A stretch of 13,841 bases of DNA from Clostridia bacterium (lineage in GTDB: Bacteria > Bacillota > Clostridia > Oscillospirales > CAG-272): contig JAFTIV010000201.1 in the NCBI GenBank assembly GCA_017456685.1, positions 1 through 13,841 of the forward strand, read 5' to 3'. The translations under genes were made by a program, and so were the position numbers. Positions 7,475-13,436 of this stretch are shown here, piece by piece (within the stretch, counting starts at the first letter, position 1; the number at the start of each line of letters is the position of its first letter). The notes beneath the pieces were generated by a model. The model did no database searches, was not told the DNA's origin, and was given only the letters and a program-made list of their open reading frames with translations.

Positions 7475-7782
7475 AGAATTTTAAGATTGAAGTGTTCGTG
7501 CCCGTTGACTCAAAAAATGTAGTTTTAGCAGCAATTAGACGGCTAAAAGTAGGTAAAATTGGAAATTACTATAATTGCATTACGATAACTGAAGTAAAAG
7601 CCTCTTGGACAGCAAACGAAAACGCCCACCCATATTTAGGTGAGGCAGGCGAAAACTATGAGGCAGATGAGATCAAAATAGAAACTCGTTGTAAGGCTGA
7701 AGAGCTTGATGAATTAATTATAGCCATCAAAAAGGCTCATCCGTATGAAGAAGTGTGCATAAACATTATACCTTTGCTTTAA
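7450..7782 (+). CDS. Stand-alone NIF3/YqfO insert-type CutA/PII-like protein
   Basis: 110 residues matching the domain inserted in NIF3/YqfO metal-centre proteins (stand-alone versions are grouped, from memory, as COG3323): EVFVP (14-18), GKIGNYYNC (35-43), AHPYLGEAGENYEADE (59-74), IETR (77-80), KKAHPYEE (94-101). The flanking NIF3 metal-binding halves are absent. This domain has the ferredoxin-like PII/CutA fold and forms trimers in known structures. The ATG at 7450 overlaps the previous gene by 25 nt; GAGGAG at 7436-7441, 8 nt upstream, supports this start and suggests coupled translation. Third protein in a row with a CutA/PII-type domain, probably part of the same complex or sensing the same kind of ligand. 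Function unknown. Confidence 0.85.
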   Translation: MDIKIDQIKNFKIEVFVPVDSKNVVLAAIRRLKVGKIGNYYNCITITEVKASWTANENAHPYLGEAGENYEADEIKIETRCKAEELDELIIAIKKAHPYEEVCINIIPLL

Positions 7783-7915
7783 TTGCATATCATTTTAGCC
7801 CTATGGTAAAAAATAAATTCTTAATCTTATATTTATGAACAAGAAAAGCCCACCATATCTCGCGTTTTGCAAGATTTAGAGGACTATGCTTGCCGCGGAC
7901 TAAAAGCCATAAGTG

Positions 7916-7937
7916 AAGCGCCATTTGGCGCTTTTTT
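7916..7937 (+). terminator. Terminator of the TIR-CutA operon
   Basis: AAGCGCC (7916-7922), loop ATTT, GGCGCTT (7927-7933), with the T-run reaching 7937. About 130 nt after the last stop codon. The stem is nearly the same as the hairpin after dnaB at 5083-5102. Confidence 0.75.
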
Positions 7938-7941
7938 GTTT

Positions 7942-8210
7942 GCCTTTTTAATGAAATCCACGCGACGCATTGATTCGTGCCTTTTTAATGAATTGCGGAC
8001 ACAGTCCGCATCAATTGTCGTGTGCACTCTCGTTCGCATATCTAACTAATATGGAACGGAGCGGAACGAGCGAGAATTCATGAGGCATAGCCTCAATTCA
8101 TGCGCCACAGGTGCAATTCATGGAGCGAAGCCAATCCCTCCACCGCATAGCGGTCCACCTCCGCACAAGGCATACCCACAAGGGGCACCTTTCACAAAGG
8201 AGGCGAAGGG
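7942..8210. repeat. Hairpin-mosaic intergenic repeat
   Basis: 7783-8238 has no supported gene; most of it is this composite. A 14-nt direct repeat GCCTTTTTAATGAA occurs at 7942 and 7979. Then small hairpins follow: GCGGAC/GTCCGC (7995-8009), GAGGC/GCCTC (8082-8094), GCGCC/GGTGC with one G-T pair (8102-8114), and CCGC/GCGG (8143-8153). The middle units repeat every 20 nt with the linker AATTCATG. The right part (AATCCCTCC-hairpin-CCACCTCC at 8133-8162, then a CACCTTT/AAAGGAGG stem at ~8186-8203) shares its layout with 13437-13482. This resembles dispersed palindromic repeats of gut Clostridia, but that is recollection; genome copy number is needed. Confidence 0.6.
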
Positions 8211-8238
8211 AAAATTAATTGCAAAATGGTCTGCTCAA

Positions 8239-9012
8239 CTATTTCACGCGCACGATTTCTGCGGGTCTTGCGACATTTACATCAACCGAGGCGTAGCCGT
8301 GGCGGTCAAGTGCGTCCCTGTGTGCGCTAAACGCGATTTCAGGGGCGTTGTTTTCCTTGCTCAGGTGGGCAAGGGTTATGCTTTCAGTGCCATTTTTAGC
8401 AAGGAATAAGGAGAGCTCTGCGCTGTCCTCATTTGCCAAGTGACCTGTGTCTGCTAAAATTCTATGCTTTAAAAACTCGGGATACGGTCCTGCCACAAGC
8501 AAAAACTTGTCGTGATTTGACTCAATAATTGCGGTTTTACAGCCACAGAGTGAGCATTTTATCTCCTCGGTGATATGCCCCATATCCGTTGCTATGCCAA
8601 GCCTCTCGCCCTCACACTCGATTATATAGCCGACATTCTGTGCGCTATCGTGAGGAATTTCGAACGAGCGAAGCGATAAAGACCCAACCCTGTGCTCATA
8701 ATGCACCTCGTGGCTTATCGCAAAGCGAGAGGTAAACGAGCCATTATAAGCCACCCTTGTGTACGATGGGGCGGTTATGTGTATCGGGATTTGATATTTC
8801 TTTGAAATAATTTCAAGACCGCTCGTGTGGTCGCTATGCTCGTGAGTTACAAAAATCGCGCTTATGCGCCTTAGCGAGCTTCCTATAAGCGACAACGCCT
8901 TCTCAATCGCGCCCGCACTCTTACCCGCATCTATTAAAATCTCGTCCTCGCCATTTTTTATGTAAATGCAATTTCCGCTTGAGCCCGAGAAAAGCGTGTA
9001 TGCCTCTATCAT
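8239..9012 (-). CDS. walJ: WalJ/YycJ-family MBL-fold metallo-hydrolase
   Basis: 257 residues, the usual family length. Metallo-beta-lactamase fold: FSGSSGNCIYI (8-18), LIDAG (26-30), the metal motif THEHSDH (56-62), EIPHDSAQNVGY, ATDMGH and the family-typical ESNHD and GHLANEDSA segments. YycJ/WalJ is conserved in Firmicutes and has been linked to cell-wall/division coordination (WalRK context) and to nuclease activity; here it is not next to walRK. RBS AGAAGGGA lies about 6 nt before the ATG at 9012. Transcribed toward the TIR operon; no clear terminator after its TAG, and the hairpin mosaic begins within ~30 nt. Confidence 0.9.
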   Translation of the reverse strand: MIEAYTLFSGSSGNCIYIKNGEDEILIDAGKSAGAIEKALSLIGSSLRRISAIFVTHEHSDHTSGLEIISKKYQIPIHITAPSYTRVAYNGSFTSRFAISHEVHYEHRVGSLSLRSFEIPHDSAQNVGYIIECEGERLGIATDMGHITEEIKCSLCGCKTAIIESNHDKFLLVAGPYPEFLKHRILADTGHLANEDSAELSLFLAKNGTESITLAHLSKENNAPEIAFSAHRDALDRHGYASVDVNVARPAEIVRVK

Positions 9013-9067
9013 TTGCGTCCCTTCTGCACACCTCTGTGCCTTTTGAATATACTAATCCTTGAGCCGA

Positions 9068-9082
9068 GGGGCTTTTTGCCCC
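9068..9082. other. Small hairpin in the walJ leader
   Basis: GGGGC (9068-9072), five T, GCCCC (9078-9082). It lies between the walJ promoter and start codon. No T-run follows in the walJ direction, so it is not a terminator. Role unknown. Confidence 0.3.
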
Positions 9083-9093
9083 CTTTGCAAAGT

Positions 9094-9122
9094 CTTATAT
9101 ATTTTAGCACACTATTTGACAA
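9094..9122 (-). promoter_or_regulatory. Promoter of walJ
   Basis: Minus-strand -35 TTGTCA (9122-9117) and -10 TATAAG (9099-9094) with a 17-nt spacer, giving a leader of roughly 75 nt before the walJ ATG. Confidence 0.65.
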
Positions 9123-9126
9123 ATAG
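9112..9126. promoter_or_regulatory. 15-bp palindrome over the walJ -35 box (candidate operator)
   Basis: CTATTTG-A-CAAATAG, a perfect 7-1-7 palindrome containing the walJ -35 hexamer. It is also about 40 nt upstream of the divergent promoter at 9164. Placement suits a repressor site; no regulator can be named. Confidence 0.4.
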
Positions 9127-9163
9127 CAAGGATTTTTTGACTTATCAAAATCACTAATATGTC

Positions 9164-9193
9164 TTGACATATATATTTAATATATGATATACT
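9164..9193 (+). promoter_or_regulatory. Promoter of the secreted-protein/membrane-protein operon
   Basis: Consensus -35 TTGACA (9164-9169), 18-nt spacer, -10 TATACT (9188-9193) preceded by TG at 9185-9186 (extended -10). It drives the gene at 9233. Confidence 0.8.
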
Positions 9194-9232
9194 TACTCTG
9201 TACTATTATAAAAGGGAGGATTTATTATCATT

Positions 9233-10225
9233 ATGAAAAAGTACATTGCATTCATTGTGGCTCTCGTACTTCTCGTAGCTGCTATTTTTGTTCCCCAAGC
9301 ATCTGCTAACGGTGTTAAGGCAGGCAAGGGCGATGGCGATAGTGACGAGTTCGAGGACCTCAAGGACCTTCAAAAGATGGACCTTGATGATGGCGCTACC
9401 TTCTACATCTCTGGCGAAAGAAGCTTTAGCATCTCGTCAAGCCAAAAGGGCTCACAAAGCTCAAGCAAGGGAGTTGTTGTATTCAATGCTGAGTGGTATG
9501 TGACCAGCAAGGCACAATACATCGTTTGTGATGCAACAATTTATGAGTTCTCATCAATGGAGGACGACAACTACGACATCGAATATTCTGGCGCTGAGGC
9601 ATCAAGCATTTCATTTGAAATCTTTGAAAGCTCAAAGAAGGAGCTTATTAGAATTAACAAATTCGATGCTGTTCCAACCGTGTACGACCAAACCGCTGTT
9701 GCTCTTTACCTTGGCAAATGGGTAGAGGACGATGCTGATTTTATTGGCATTGCTGATTTGGCTTGGGATTACGCTGACCTTGTTGAGGAGGCTACGGGTC
9801 TTGCTATGGAGGTTCTCTACACCGACGAGGACGACTGGGATGAGAGCGGAAAGAAGCTCACCCTTGACGAGGACTATGTTGAAGAGGTTGCAATCGAGCT
9901 TCTCGGCTCTGTAAACGAGGATGACGACGAGTACAAGGGCAAGGTTCAGCTAAGCTTCGCTGACAAGGACGCACCAAAGATTTCCGTTTCTGTAAAGGCT
10001 AACTTCGCCGACGAGGACGAAAGCGGAAAGGTTGACTACAAGAGTGGTGCTAACTACGCAATCTACGAGCTCGTTTTGACAAATGTTGATAACACCGATA
10101 TCGACGAAAGCATTGACAAAAAGGACATCATCACCGAAAAGGAAATGAAAAAGGCTCTCAAGAACACTGGTCTTTGGGACAAATACATTGATGTAGATGA
10201 CGACGAAGAGGAGGATGATGAATAA
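9233..10225 (+). CDS. Acidic secreted or surface protein, unknown function
   Basis: 330 residues. An N-terminal signal peptide is plain: [19 protein letters not shown], then QASANG with a likely signal peptidase I site after ASA (~residue 25); there is no lipobox cysteine. The mature part is rich in Asp and Glu, has a Ser-rich stretch (about 66-79, [14 protein letters not shown]) and ends in a nearly pure acidic tail ([11 protein letters not shown]). No enzyme motif recognised; the acidic tail might bind cations. The ATG at 9233 has GGGAGG ending 13 nt upstream, unusually far, yet no nearer ATG, GTG or TTG start is in frame and the signal peptide supports this one. The TAA overlaps the next ATG by one base (TAATG), so the two products probably act together at the envelope. 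Confidence 0.85.
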   Translation: MKKYIAFIVALVLLVAAIFVPQASANGVKAGKGDGDSDEFEDLKDLQKMDLDDGATFYISGERSFSISSSQKGSQSSSKGVVVFNAEWYVTSKAQYIVCDATIYEFSSMEDDNYDIEYSGAEASSISFEIFESSKKELIRINKFDAVPTVYDQTAVALYLGKWVEDDADFIGIADLAWDYADLVEEATGLAMEVLYTDEDDWDESGKKLTLDEDYVEEVAIELLGSVNEDDDEYKGKVQLSFADKDAPKISVSVKANFADEDESGKVDYKSGANYAIYELVLTNVDNTDIDESIDKKDIITEKEMKKALKNTGLWDKYIDVDDDEEEDDE

Positions 10226-11586
10226 TGACTAAAATTAAAGGCTTCTTGCTTAGATTTAGAAAAACAATTACATCCTTCGCTATGGCAGGCACATGTGCTG
10301 TTGCTATCGTGCTCACCGCGTTCTGCTACATATTCGGTATGTTCGAGCAAACCGGCTCGGGTGTTACAATATTTGATTCCGTTGGAAAGATTTTTGATAT
10401 TTTCCAAGGCATCTCACTCGCATCAGTATCAAGCGCACTCTTTGGCGTGCTTCACATTCTTGTGCTTGTTGCCTTCGTTAAGGCAATTATCTCTGTTGTT
10501 AAAAGCGCTATAAAGCTTGTAAAGCTCTTTATCGCAAGGGACGAGGCTGAAACGGCTCGCTATGCTTCTCTTATAAGAGAAGGCCTTCTTAGCGTTTTGA
10601 CAGGCTATGCACTCTTTGCAATCCTTGGCAAAACACTTTTGGGTGTAAATCTCACAACCTACGCTGTTGTAACTCTTGTATTCCTTATCATTGCATATGT
10701 TGTTTCAACTGTATCTGCAATGTTCGCAAACGACGATGGCTTGCCATCACTCTCATACATCATCGTTGAGAGCGCAAGACTTATAGTTGCTCCTATTCTC
10801 ACCTGCGTTATCTTTAAGTACATCGTTCAAAGCAATCTTATCTTGAACGCATTCAATAAGATTATGGCAGTTATCTTCTCACTTGAGAACCTCACCGATA
10901 AGGATGTCGCTGACGAGCTTCTCTTTGTAAGAAATATCTACTACGCGGTTGGTGAAGCAATTCTTGCTATCATTCTTACAGTTCTCTTTATTAAGCTTTG
11001 CATCTCCGTTATTGAGAGCCTCTCAAAGGAGTCACCCTCATATGTTGATTTCAAGGCTAAGCCAGCAAATGGCTTTAAGGGAATTGCTATCGTTTCCTGC
11101 GTGTTCATCGTTATTAGATTTGTAGTTAATAACTTCATCTTCGAAAAGCATATGACCGACGAGGTTGGCGCAATGATTCAAAACCTCTTCGCTTCATCAA
11201 GAAACGACCTTATTCCACTCGCGCTTATCGGCTTTGCAGGCTTCGCACTTCTCAAGGTTGCATTCGATAAGGACGCAACTCCTGACTCCTACTACGAGTC
11301 ACTCTATGTGACCGAGCCAGAGGCTGAGGAAGCACCCGTTGCCGAGGAAGCTCCTGTTGACGAGCAAGCTCCTGTTGCTGAGGAAGCTCCCGTTGCCGAG
11401 GAAGCTCCTGTTGCTGAAGAGGCACCTGTAGCAGAAGAAGCTCCCGTTGCAGAAGAGGCACCTGTTGCCGAGGAAGCTCCTGTAGCTGAGGAAGCACCCG
11501 CACCTGCTCCAAAGTTCTGCCCTAATTGTGGTACACCTGTAACAGCAGGCGCAAAATTCTGCGCATCCTGCGGAAGCAAGCTATAA
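10225..11586 (+). CDS. Polytopic membrane protein with PAVEE-type repeat linker and C-terminal zinc ribbon
   Basis: 453 residues. About eight hydrophobic segments span residues ~15-360 (e.g. [77 protein letters not shown]). A low-complexity linker of nine six-residue APVAEE-like units (about 370-423) follows, then a double-CxxC zinc ribbon at the extreme C-terminus ([20 protein letters not shown]). Such terminal zinc ribbons are common in Firmicute membrane proteins and are presumed cytoplasmic. No transporter family recognised. It starts at the one-base overlap with the secreted-protein gene, with GAGGAGG just upstream; a strong terminator follows. A role with its partner in envelope biology is inference. 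Confidence 0.85.
   Translation: MTKIKGFLLRFRKTITSFAMAGTCAVAIVLTAFCYIFGMFEQTGSGVTIFDSVGKIFDIFQGISLASVSSALFGVLHILVLVAFVKAIISVVKSAIKLVKLFIARDEAETARYASLIREGLLSVLTGYALFAILGKTLLGVNLTTYAVVTLVFLIIAYVVSTVSAMFANDDGLPSLSYIIVESARLIVAPILTCVIFKYIVQSNLILNAFNKIMAVIFSLENLTDKDVADELLFVRNIYYAVGEAILAIILTVLFIKLCISVIESLSKESPSYVDFKAKPANGFKGIAIVSCVFIVIRFVVNNFIFEKHMTDEVGAMIQNLFASSRNDLIPLALIGFAGFALLKVAFDKDATPDSYYESLYVTEPEAEEAPVAEEAPVDEQAPVAEEAPVAEEAPVAEEAPVAEEAPVAEEAPVAEEAPVAEEAPAPAPKFCPNCGTPVTAGAKFCASCGSKL
11332..11493 (+). repeat. Coding 18-bp repeat (nine APVAEE-type units)
   Basis: Nine consecutive 18-bp units encoding APVAEE, the second changed to APVDEQ, then APAPAP. Units differ by synonymous codons (GCT/GCA, CCT/CCC, GAG/GAA), so the array is not freshly expanded although length variation between strains is likely. 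It forms an acidic Pro-rich spacer before the zinc ribbon. Confidence 0.9.
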
Positions 11587-11590
11587 AACA

Positions 11591-11619
11591 AAAAGCACCG
11601 AGCAATCGGTGCTTTTTTT
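11591..11619 (+). terminator. Rho-independent terminator of the membrane-protein operon
   Basis: AAAAGCACCGA (11591-11601), GCAA tetraloop, TCGGTGC (11606-11612), then seven T. Begins 4 nt after the stop codon. Confidence 0.95.
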
Positions 11620-11625
11620 ATGCGA

Positions 11626-11716
11626 AATGGCGGGGAAGCCCCCCGCGGGCAAAAAGAATGGCGGGGAAGCCCCCGCGGGCAAAAAGAATGGCAGGGAAGC
11701 CCCCGCGGGCAAAAAG
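11626..11716. repeat. GC-rich 30-bp tandem repeat, three copies plus a fragment
   Basis: Copies at 11626-11656 (31 bp, one extra C), 11657-11686 and 11687-11716, then a degenerate AGTGGCAAGAAAAG at 11717-11730. Each unit holds a GCGGGG-AAG-CCCCGC hairpin and ends CGGGCAAAAAG. It lies between two converging terminators. Frames through it give short basic repeats but have no supported start. Confidence 0.85.
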
Positions 11717-11723
11717 AGTGGCA

Positions 11724-11742
11724 AGAAAAGAGCGAGGCGCTC
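11724..11742 (-). terminator. Terminator of the minus-strand small gene
   Basis: On the minus strand: GAGCG (11742-11738), loop CCT, CGCTC (11734-11730), then TTTTCT. It begins 5 nt after the stop of the gene at 11748-12110. Confidence 0.6.
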
Positions 11743-11747
11743 CTCAT

Positions 11748-12110
11748 TTACTTGTCTGTTGGAGCACTTGGCACCTCGCTTCTTACACCTTGGTTTTCGG
11801 CATTGACCTCGGTGTTGGGGGATGATGCGCCACCGCTTGCACCATAGTCAAAGACTTTATCCTTCATCAAGCTGTGTTGCTCCCGAGCACCGACCTTGGA
11901 GTATAAAGCTACACCATCGTCTGGGGCGAGGCGAGAGATTGCATTAAGCGCCTTATAGCCGTTTTTGACAGGCGGGGCATAGGACATTGTATTTTCGCAC
12001 GCGAGATTTTCCTGCACCGCGCCCTTGGTTGGGAACGGGTCACTTGTTGGCAAGCCGACAGCATCTCTAATTTTATCTTCCTTTGATTTAGTAAATCTAT
12101 TTATTTTCAT
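11748..12110 (-). CDS. Small hypothetical protein
   Basis: 120 residues, no family recognised. The N-terminus is basic (MKINRFTKSKEDKIRD); the rest is polar, rich in Ser, Ala, Pro and Gly, with no membrane segment or signal peptide, and ends in a low-complexity tail (residues ~90-120). In favour of a real gene: a promoter-like pair upstream, an AGGG ribosome binding site about 5 nt before the ATG, and a hairpin plus T-run right after the stop. Against: weak RBS and unremarkable composition. Convergent with the membrane-protein operon and divergent from perR. Confidence 0.55.
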   Translation of the reverse strand: MKINRFTKSKEDKIRDAVGLPTSDPFPTKGAVQENLACENTMSYAPPVKNGYKALNAISRLAPDDGVALYSKVGAREQHSLMKDKVFDYGASGGASSPNTEVNAENQGVRSEVPSAPTDK

Positions 12111-12156
12111 ATATTAACCCTATATCTTATAAAAAATCTATTCATTAGTAGTATTA

Positions 12157-12185
12157 GTAATATAAATTGAATATATATAAGTCAA
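12157..12185 (-). promoter_or_regulatory. Candidate promoter of the small hypothetical gene
   Basis: Minus-strand TTGACT (12185-12180) with TATTAC 17 nt on (12162-12157), or TATATT at 15 nt (12164-12159). The region is very AT-rich, so chance matches are likely. Confidence 0.4.
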
Positions 12186-12222
12186 AAAATGGTAATTTTT
12201 TAAAAAAGCTCAAAAAATGTCG

Positions 12223-12306
12223 AAAAACGCACCAAAAAACATCATTTTAACCGCTTGTCAAGCGGAGCTTCGGCTATTTTGCAAAAACGAAAAAGGTGCG
12301 TTTTTT
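12223..12306. other. Structured intergenic locus: long-range stem enclosing two hairpins
   Basis: 12111-12433 holds no gene. This part has an outer 11-nt inverted repeat AAAAACGCACC (12223-12233) / GGTGCGTTTTT (12295-12305). Inside are the palindrome CCGCTTG-T-CAAGCGG (12251-12265) and, directly after it, AGC-TTCG-GCT (12266-12275), a UUCG-type tetraloop. Both outer flanks are T-rich when transcribed away. It could be a small RNA with terminator-like ends or a miniature repeat; no family recognised and no promoter clearly assigned. Confidence 0.4.
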
Positions 12307-12317
12307 ACTGCTTTGAA

Positions 12318-12337
12318 AAAATTTTTCGAAAAATTTT
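12318..12337. other. 20-bp perfect AT palindrome upstream of the perR promoter
   Basis: AAAATTTTTC-GAAAAATTTT ends 10 nt before the -35 of the perR promoter. Its A/T tracts would suit an UP element or a curved regulatory site. Function is inference. Confidence 0.35.
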
Positions 12338-12347
12338 AAAAAACCTA

Positions 12348-12376
12348 TTGACAAATTAACTACTCTCTGTTAAAAT
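12348..12376 (+). promoter_or_regulatory. Promoter of perR-rubrerythrin
   Basis: Consensus TTGACA (12348-12353), 17-nt spacer, TAAAAT (12371-12376). Transcription should start near 12383, inside the palindromic operator. It is the only clear promoter before both genes. Confidence 0.85.
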
Positions 12377-12381
12377 GATAA

Positions 12382-12396
12382 CAGTAATCATTACTG
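12382..12396. promoter_or_regulatory. Fur/PerR-type operator (7-1-7 palindrome)
   Basis: CAGTAAT-C-ATTACTG, a perfect 7-1-7 palindrome over the expected start site. The core TAAT-N-ATTA matches the core of the B. subtilis PerR box (TTATAAT-N-ATTATAA); the outer bases differ. Nearby, AAATGATAACAG (12373-12384) recurs as AAATGATTACAG (12409-12420), overlapping the region before the RBS. Together these suggest autoregulation by the encoded regulator. Confidence 0.7.
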
Positions 12397-12433
12397 ATAA
12401 CAAAAATCAAATGATTACAGAGAGGAGATAACA

Positions 12434-12817
12434 ATGAGGAATTCGCATCAAAGAGATGCAATTCTTGCTTACCTTCAATCAAAGAGGGCGCATGTGAGCG
12501 CAACCGAGGTTTACGATGCGGTAAGAGAGCAAATACCGAACATAAGCCTTGGAACAGTTTACAGAAATCTTGGTCAGCTTGTTGAGCTTGGGAAAATCAT
12601 CACGGTGGAAACCCAAGACAAGTTCGTTTATTACGACGGCTATACCAAGCCACACACGCACTTTGTGTGTAGAGGCTGTAAGCAAATCTTCGATTTTGAG
12701 TACAAGACCACTCCACCGAGCGAAATAACGGGTGAGGGCTTCGAAATCGAGAGTGAAAGGACAGTTTATTACGGACTGTGCAGGAATTGCACCGAGGATG
12801 CCCTCGAGGGCAAATAG
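12434..12817 (+). CDS. perR: PerR-type peroxide-responsive Fur-family repressor
   Basis: 127 residues. Winged-helix DNA-binding half (VSATEVYDAV, then SLGTVYRNLGQL at 38-49), then the metal-binding dimerisation half. Aligning by eye to B. subtilis PerR, the regulatory ligands all seem present: H20 (for H37), D68 (D85), H74 and H76 (H91, H93) and D87 (D104); Asp rather than Glu at the last site favours PerR over Fur. The structural zinc site is C79/C82 and C116/C119. PerR loses DNA binding when H2O2 oxidises its Fe-bound histidines. The N-terminus is shorter than in B. subtilis PerR (145 residues). RBS GAGGAG precedes the ATG. The downstream rubrerythrin, a typical PerR target, supports the call; Zur or Fur is less likely. 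Confidence 0.85.
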   Translation: MRNSHQRDAILAYLQSKRAHVSATEVYDAVREQIPNISLGTVYRNLGQLVELGKIITVETQDKFVYYDGYTKPHTHFVCRGCKQIFDFEYKTTPPSEITGEGFEIESERTVYYGLCRNCTEDALEGK

Positions 12818-12885
12818 TAGCAGCTTGTGACTGCACGAAAATCTAAATAAAAAATTTAAATAAATCTAAAAAAGAGGTAAAAGTT

Positions 12886-13431
12886 ATGAAAAAGTTTGTA
12901 TGTTCAGTTTGCGGTTATGTTCACGAGGGAGATAGCGCACCAGAGAGATGCCCACAATGCAAGGTTCCAGGAGAGAAGTTCACAGAAATGGCTGAGGACA
13001 GAGTATGGGCAGCGGAGCATGTAGTAGGCGTAGCTCAAGGCGCAAGAGAGGACATTATTGAGGACCTTCGCGCTAACTATATGGGTGAGTGCACAGAGGT
13101 AGGTATGTACCTTGCAATGGCAAGAGTAGCACACAGAGAGGGCTATCCAGAGATAGGTCTTTACTGGGAGAAGGCAGCTTGGGAGGAAGCAGAGCACGCA
13201 GCAAAGTTTGCAGAGCTCCTTGGCGAGGTAGTAACCGACTCAACAAAGAAGAACCTCGAGATGAGAGTTGAGGCAGAAAACGGCGCAACCGCAGGCAAGT
13301 TCGACCTTGCAAAGCGCGCAAAGGAGCTAAACCTTGACGCCATCCACGACACCGTTCACGAAATGGCTCGCGACGAGGCAAGACACGGAAAAGCTTTCGA
13401 AGGTTTGTTAAATCGTTATTTTAAGAAGTAA
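12886..13431 (+). CDS. Reverse rubrerythrin (N-terminal rubredoxin domain)
   Basis: 181 residues. The rubredoxin Fe(Cys)4 domain comes first (C6, C9, C22, C25; [12 protein letters not shown] and RCPQC), then the four-helix di-iron domain: the GECTE helix (~E68), EEAEH (E101/H104) and DEARH (E164/H167). This order is the reverse of classical rubrerythrin and matches clostridial reverse rubrerythrins, cytoplasmic peroxide/oxygen reductases fed by NADH-dependent electron transfer and repressed by PerR. RBS AGAGG lies 8 nt upstream. The 68-nt gap after perR shows no convincing promoter, so co-transcription is likely. Odd: the last 14 codons (from GGA at 13387) switch from the C/G-ending codons of the body to AT-rich synonyms, and a second copy of this C-terminus lies downstream at 13485. 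Confidence 0.93.
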   Translation: MKKFVCSVCGYVHEGDSAPERCPQCKVPGEKFTEMAEDRVWAAEHVVGVAQGAREDIIEDLRANYMGECTEVGMYLAMARVAHREGYPEIGLYWEKAAWEEAEHAAKFAELLGEVVTDSTKKNLEMRVEAENGATAGKFDLAKRAKELNLDAIHDTVHEMARDEARHGKAFEGLLNRYFKK

Positions 13432-13436
13432 TAAAC

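Noticed and set aside
1240..7782. Functional link between GdpP (c-di-AMP) and the CutA/PII-like proteins
   Set aside because: Attractive because a PII-like protein binds c-di-AMP, but gdpP-rplI-dnaB is a widespread housekeeping order and the operon has its own promoter. Adjacency is weak evidence; kept only as a ligand to test.
7836..7877. 13-codon ORF (MNKKSPPYLAFCK) between operon and terminator
   Set aside because: No RBS and no conserved feature; too short to support.
7867..8049. 60-codon frame after the TIR operon (TTG start)
   Set aside because: It spans the terminator at 7916-7937 and the direct repeats and has no RBS. The first ~20 codons look faintly protein-like, so a gene fragment cannot be fully excluded.
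8076..8132. CRISPR array
   Set aside because: Repeat units are about 20 nt, the variable parts are palindromic stems rather than spacers, and no cas genes are present.
8080..8409. Plus-strand 109-codon open frame starting in the hairpin mosaic
   Set aside because: It runs through repeat hairpins and then antisense to the 3' part of walJ, with no RBS and low-complexity Pro/His composition.
10063..10407. Minus-strand 114-codon frame with a poly-Ser stretch
   Set aside because: Antisense shadow of the acidic Asp/Glu tail and the start of the membrane-protein gene.
11304..11747. Minus-strand frame rich in SSATGA repeats
   Set aside because: It is the complement of the APVAEE coding repeat and the GC-rich repeats, not an independent gene.
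11526..11847. Basic repeat peptides (MAGKPPRAKR-like) over the 30-bp tandem repeat
   Set aside because: The frames start inside the membrane-protein gene or past its terminator, without a start signal. The 30-bp unit makes any frame look repetitive.
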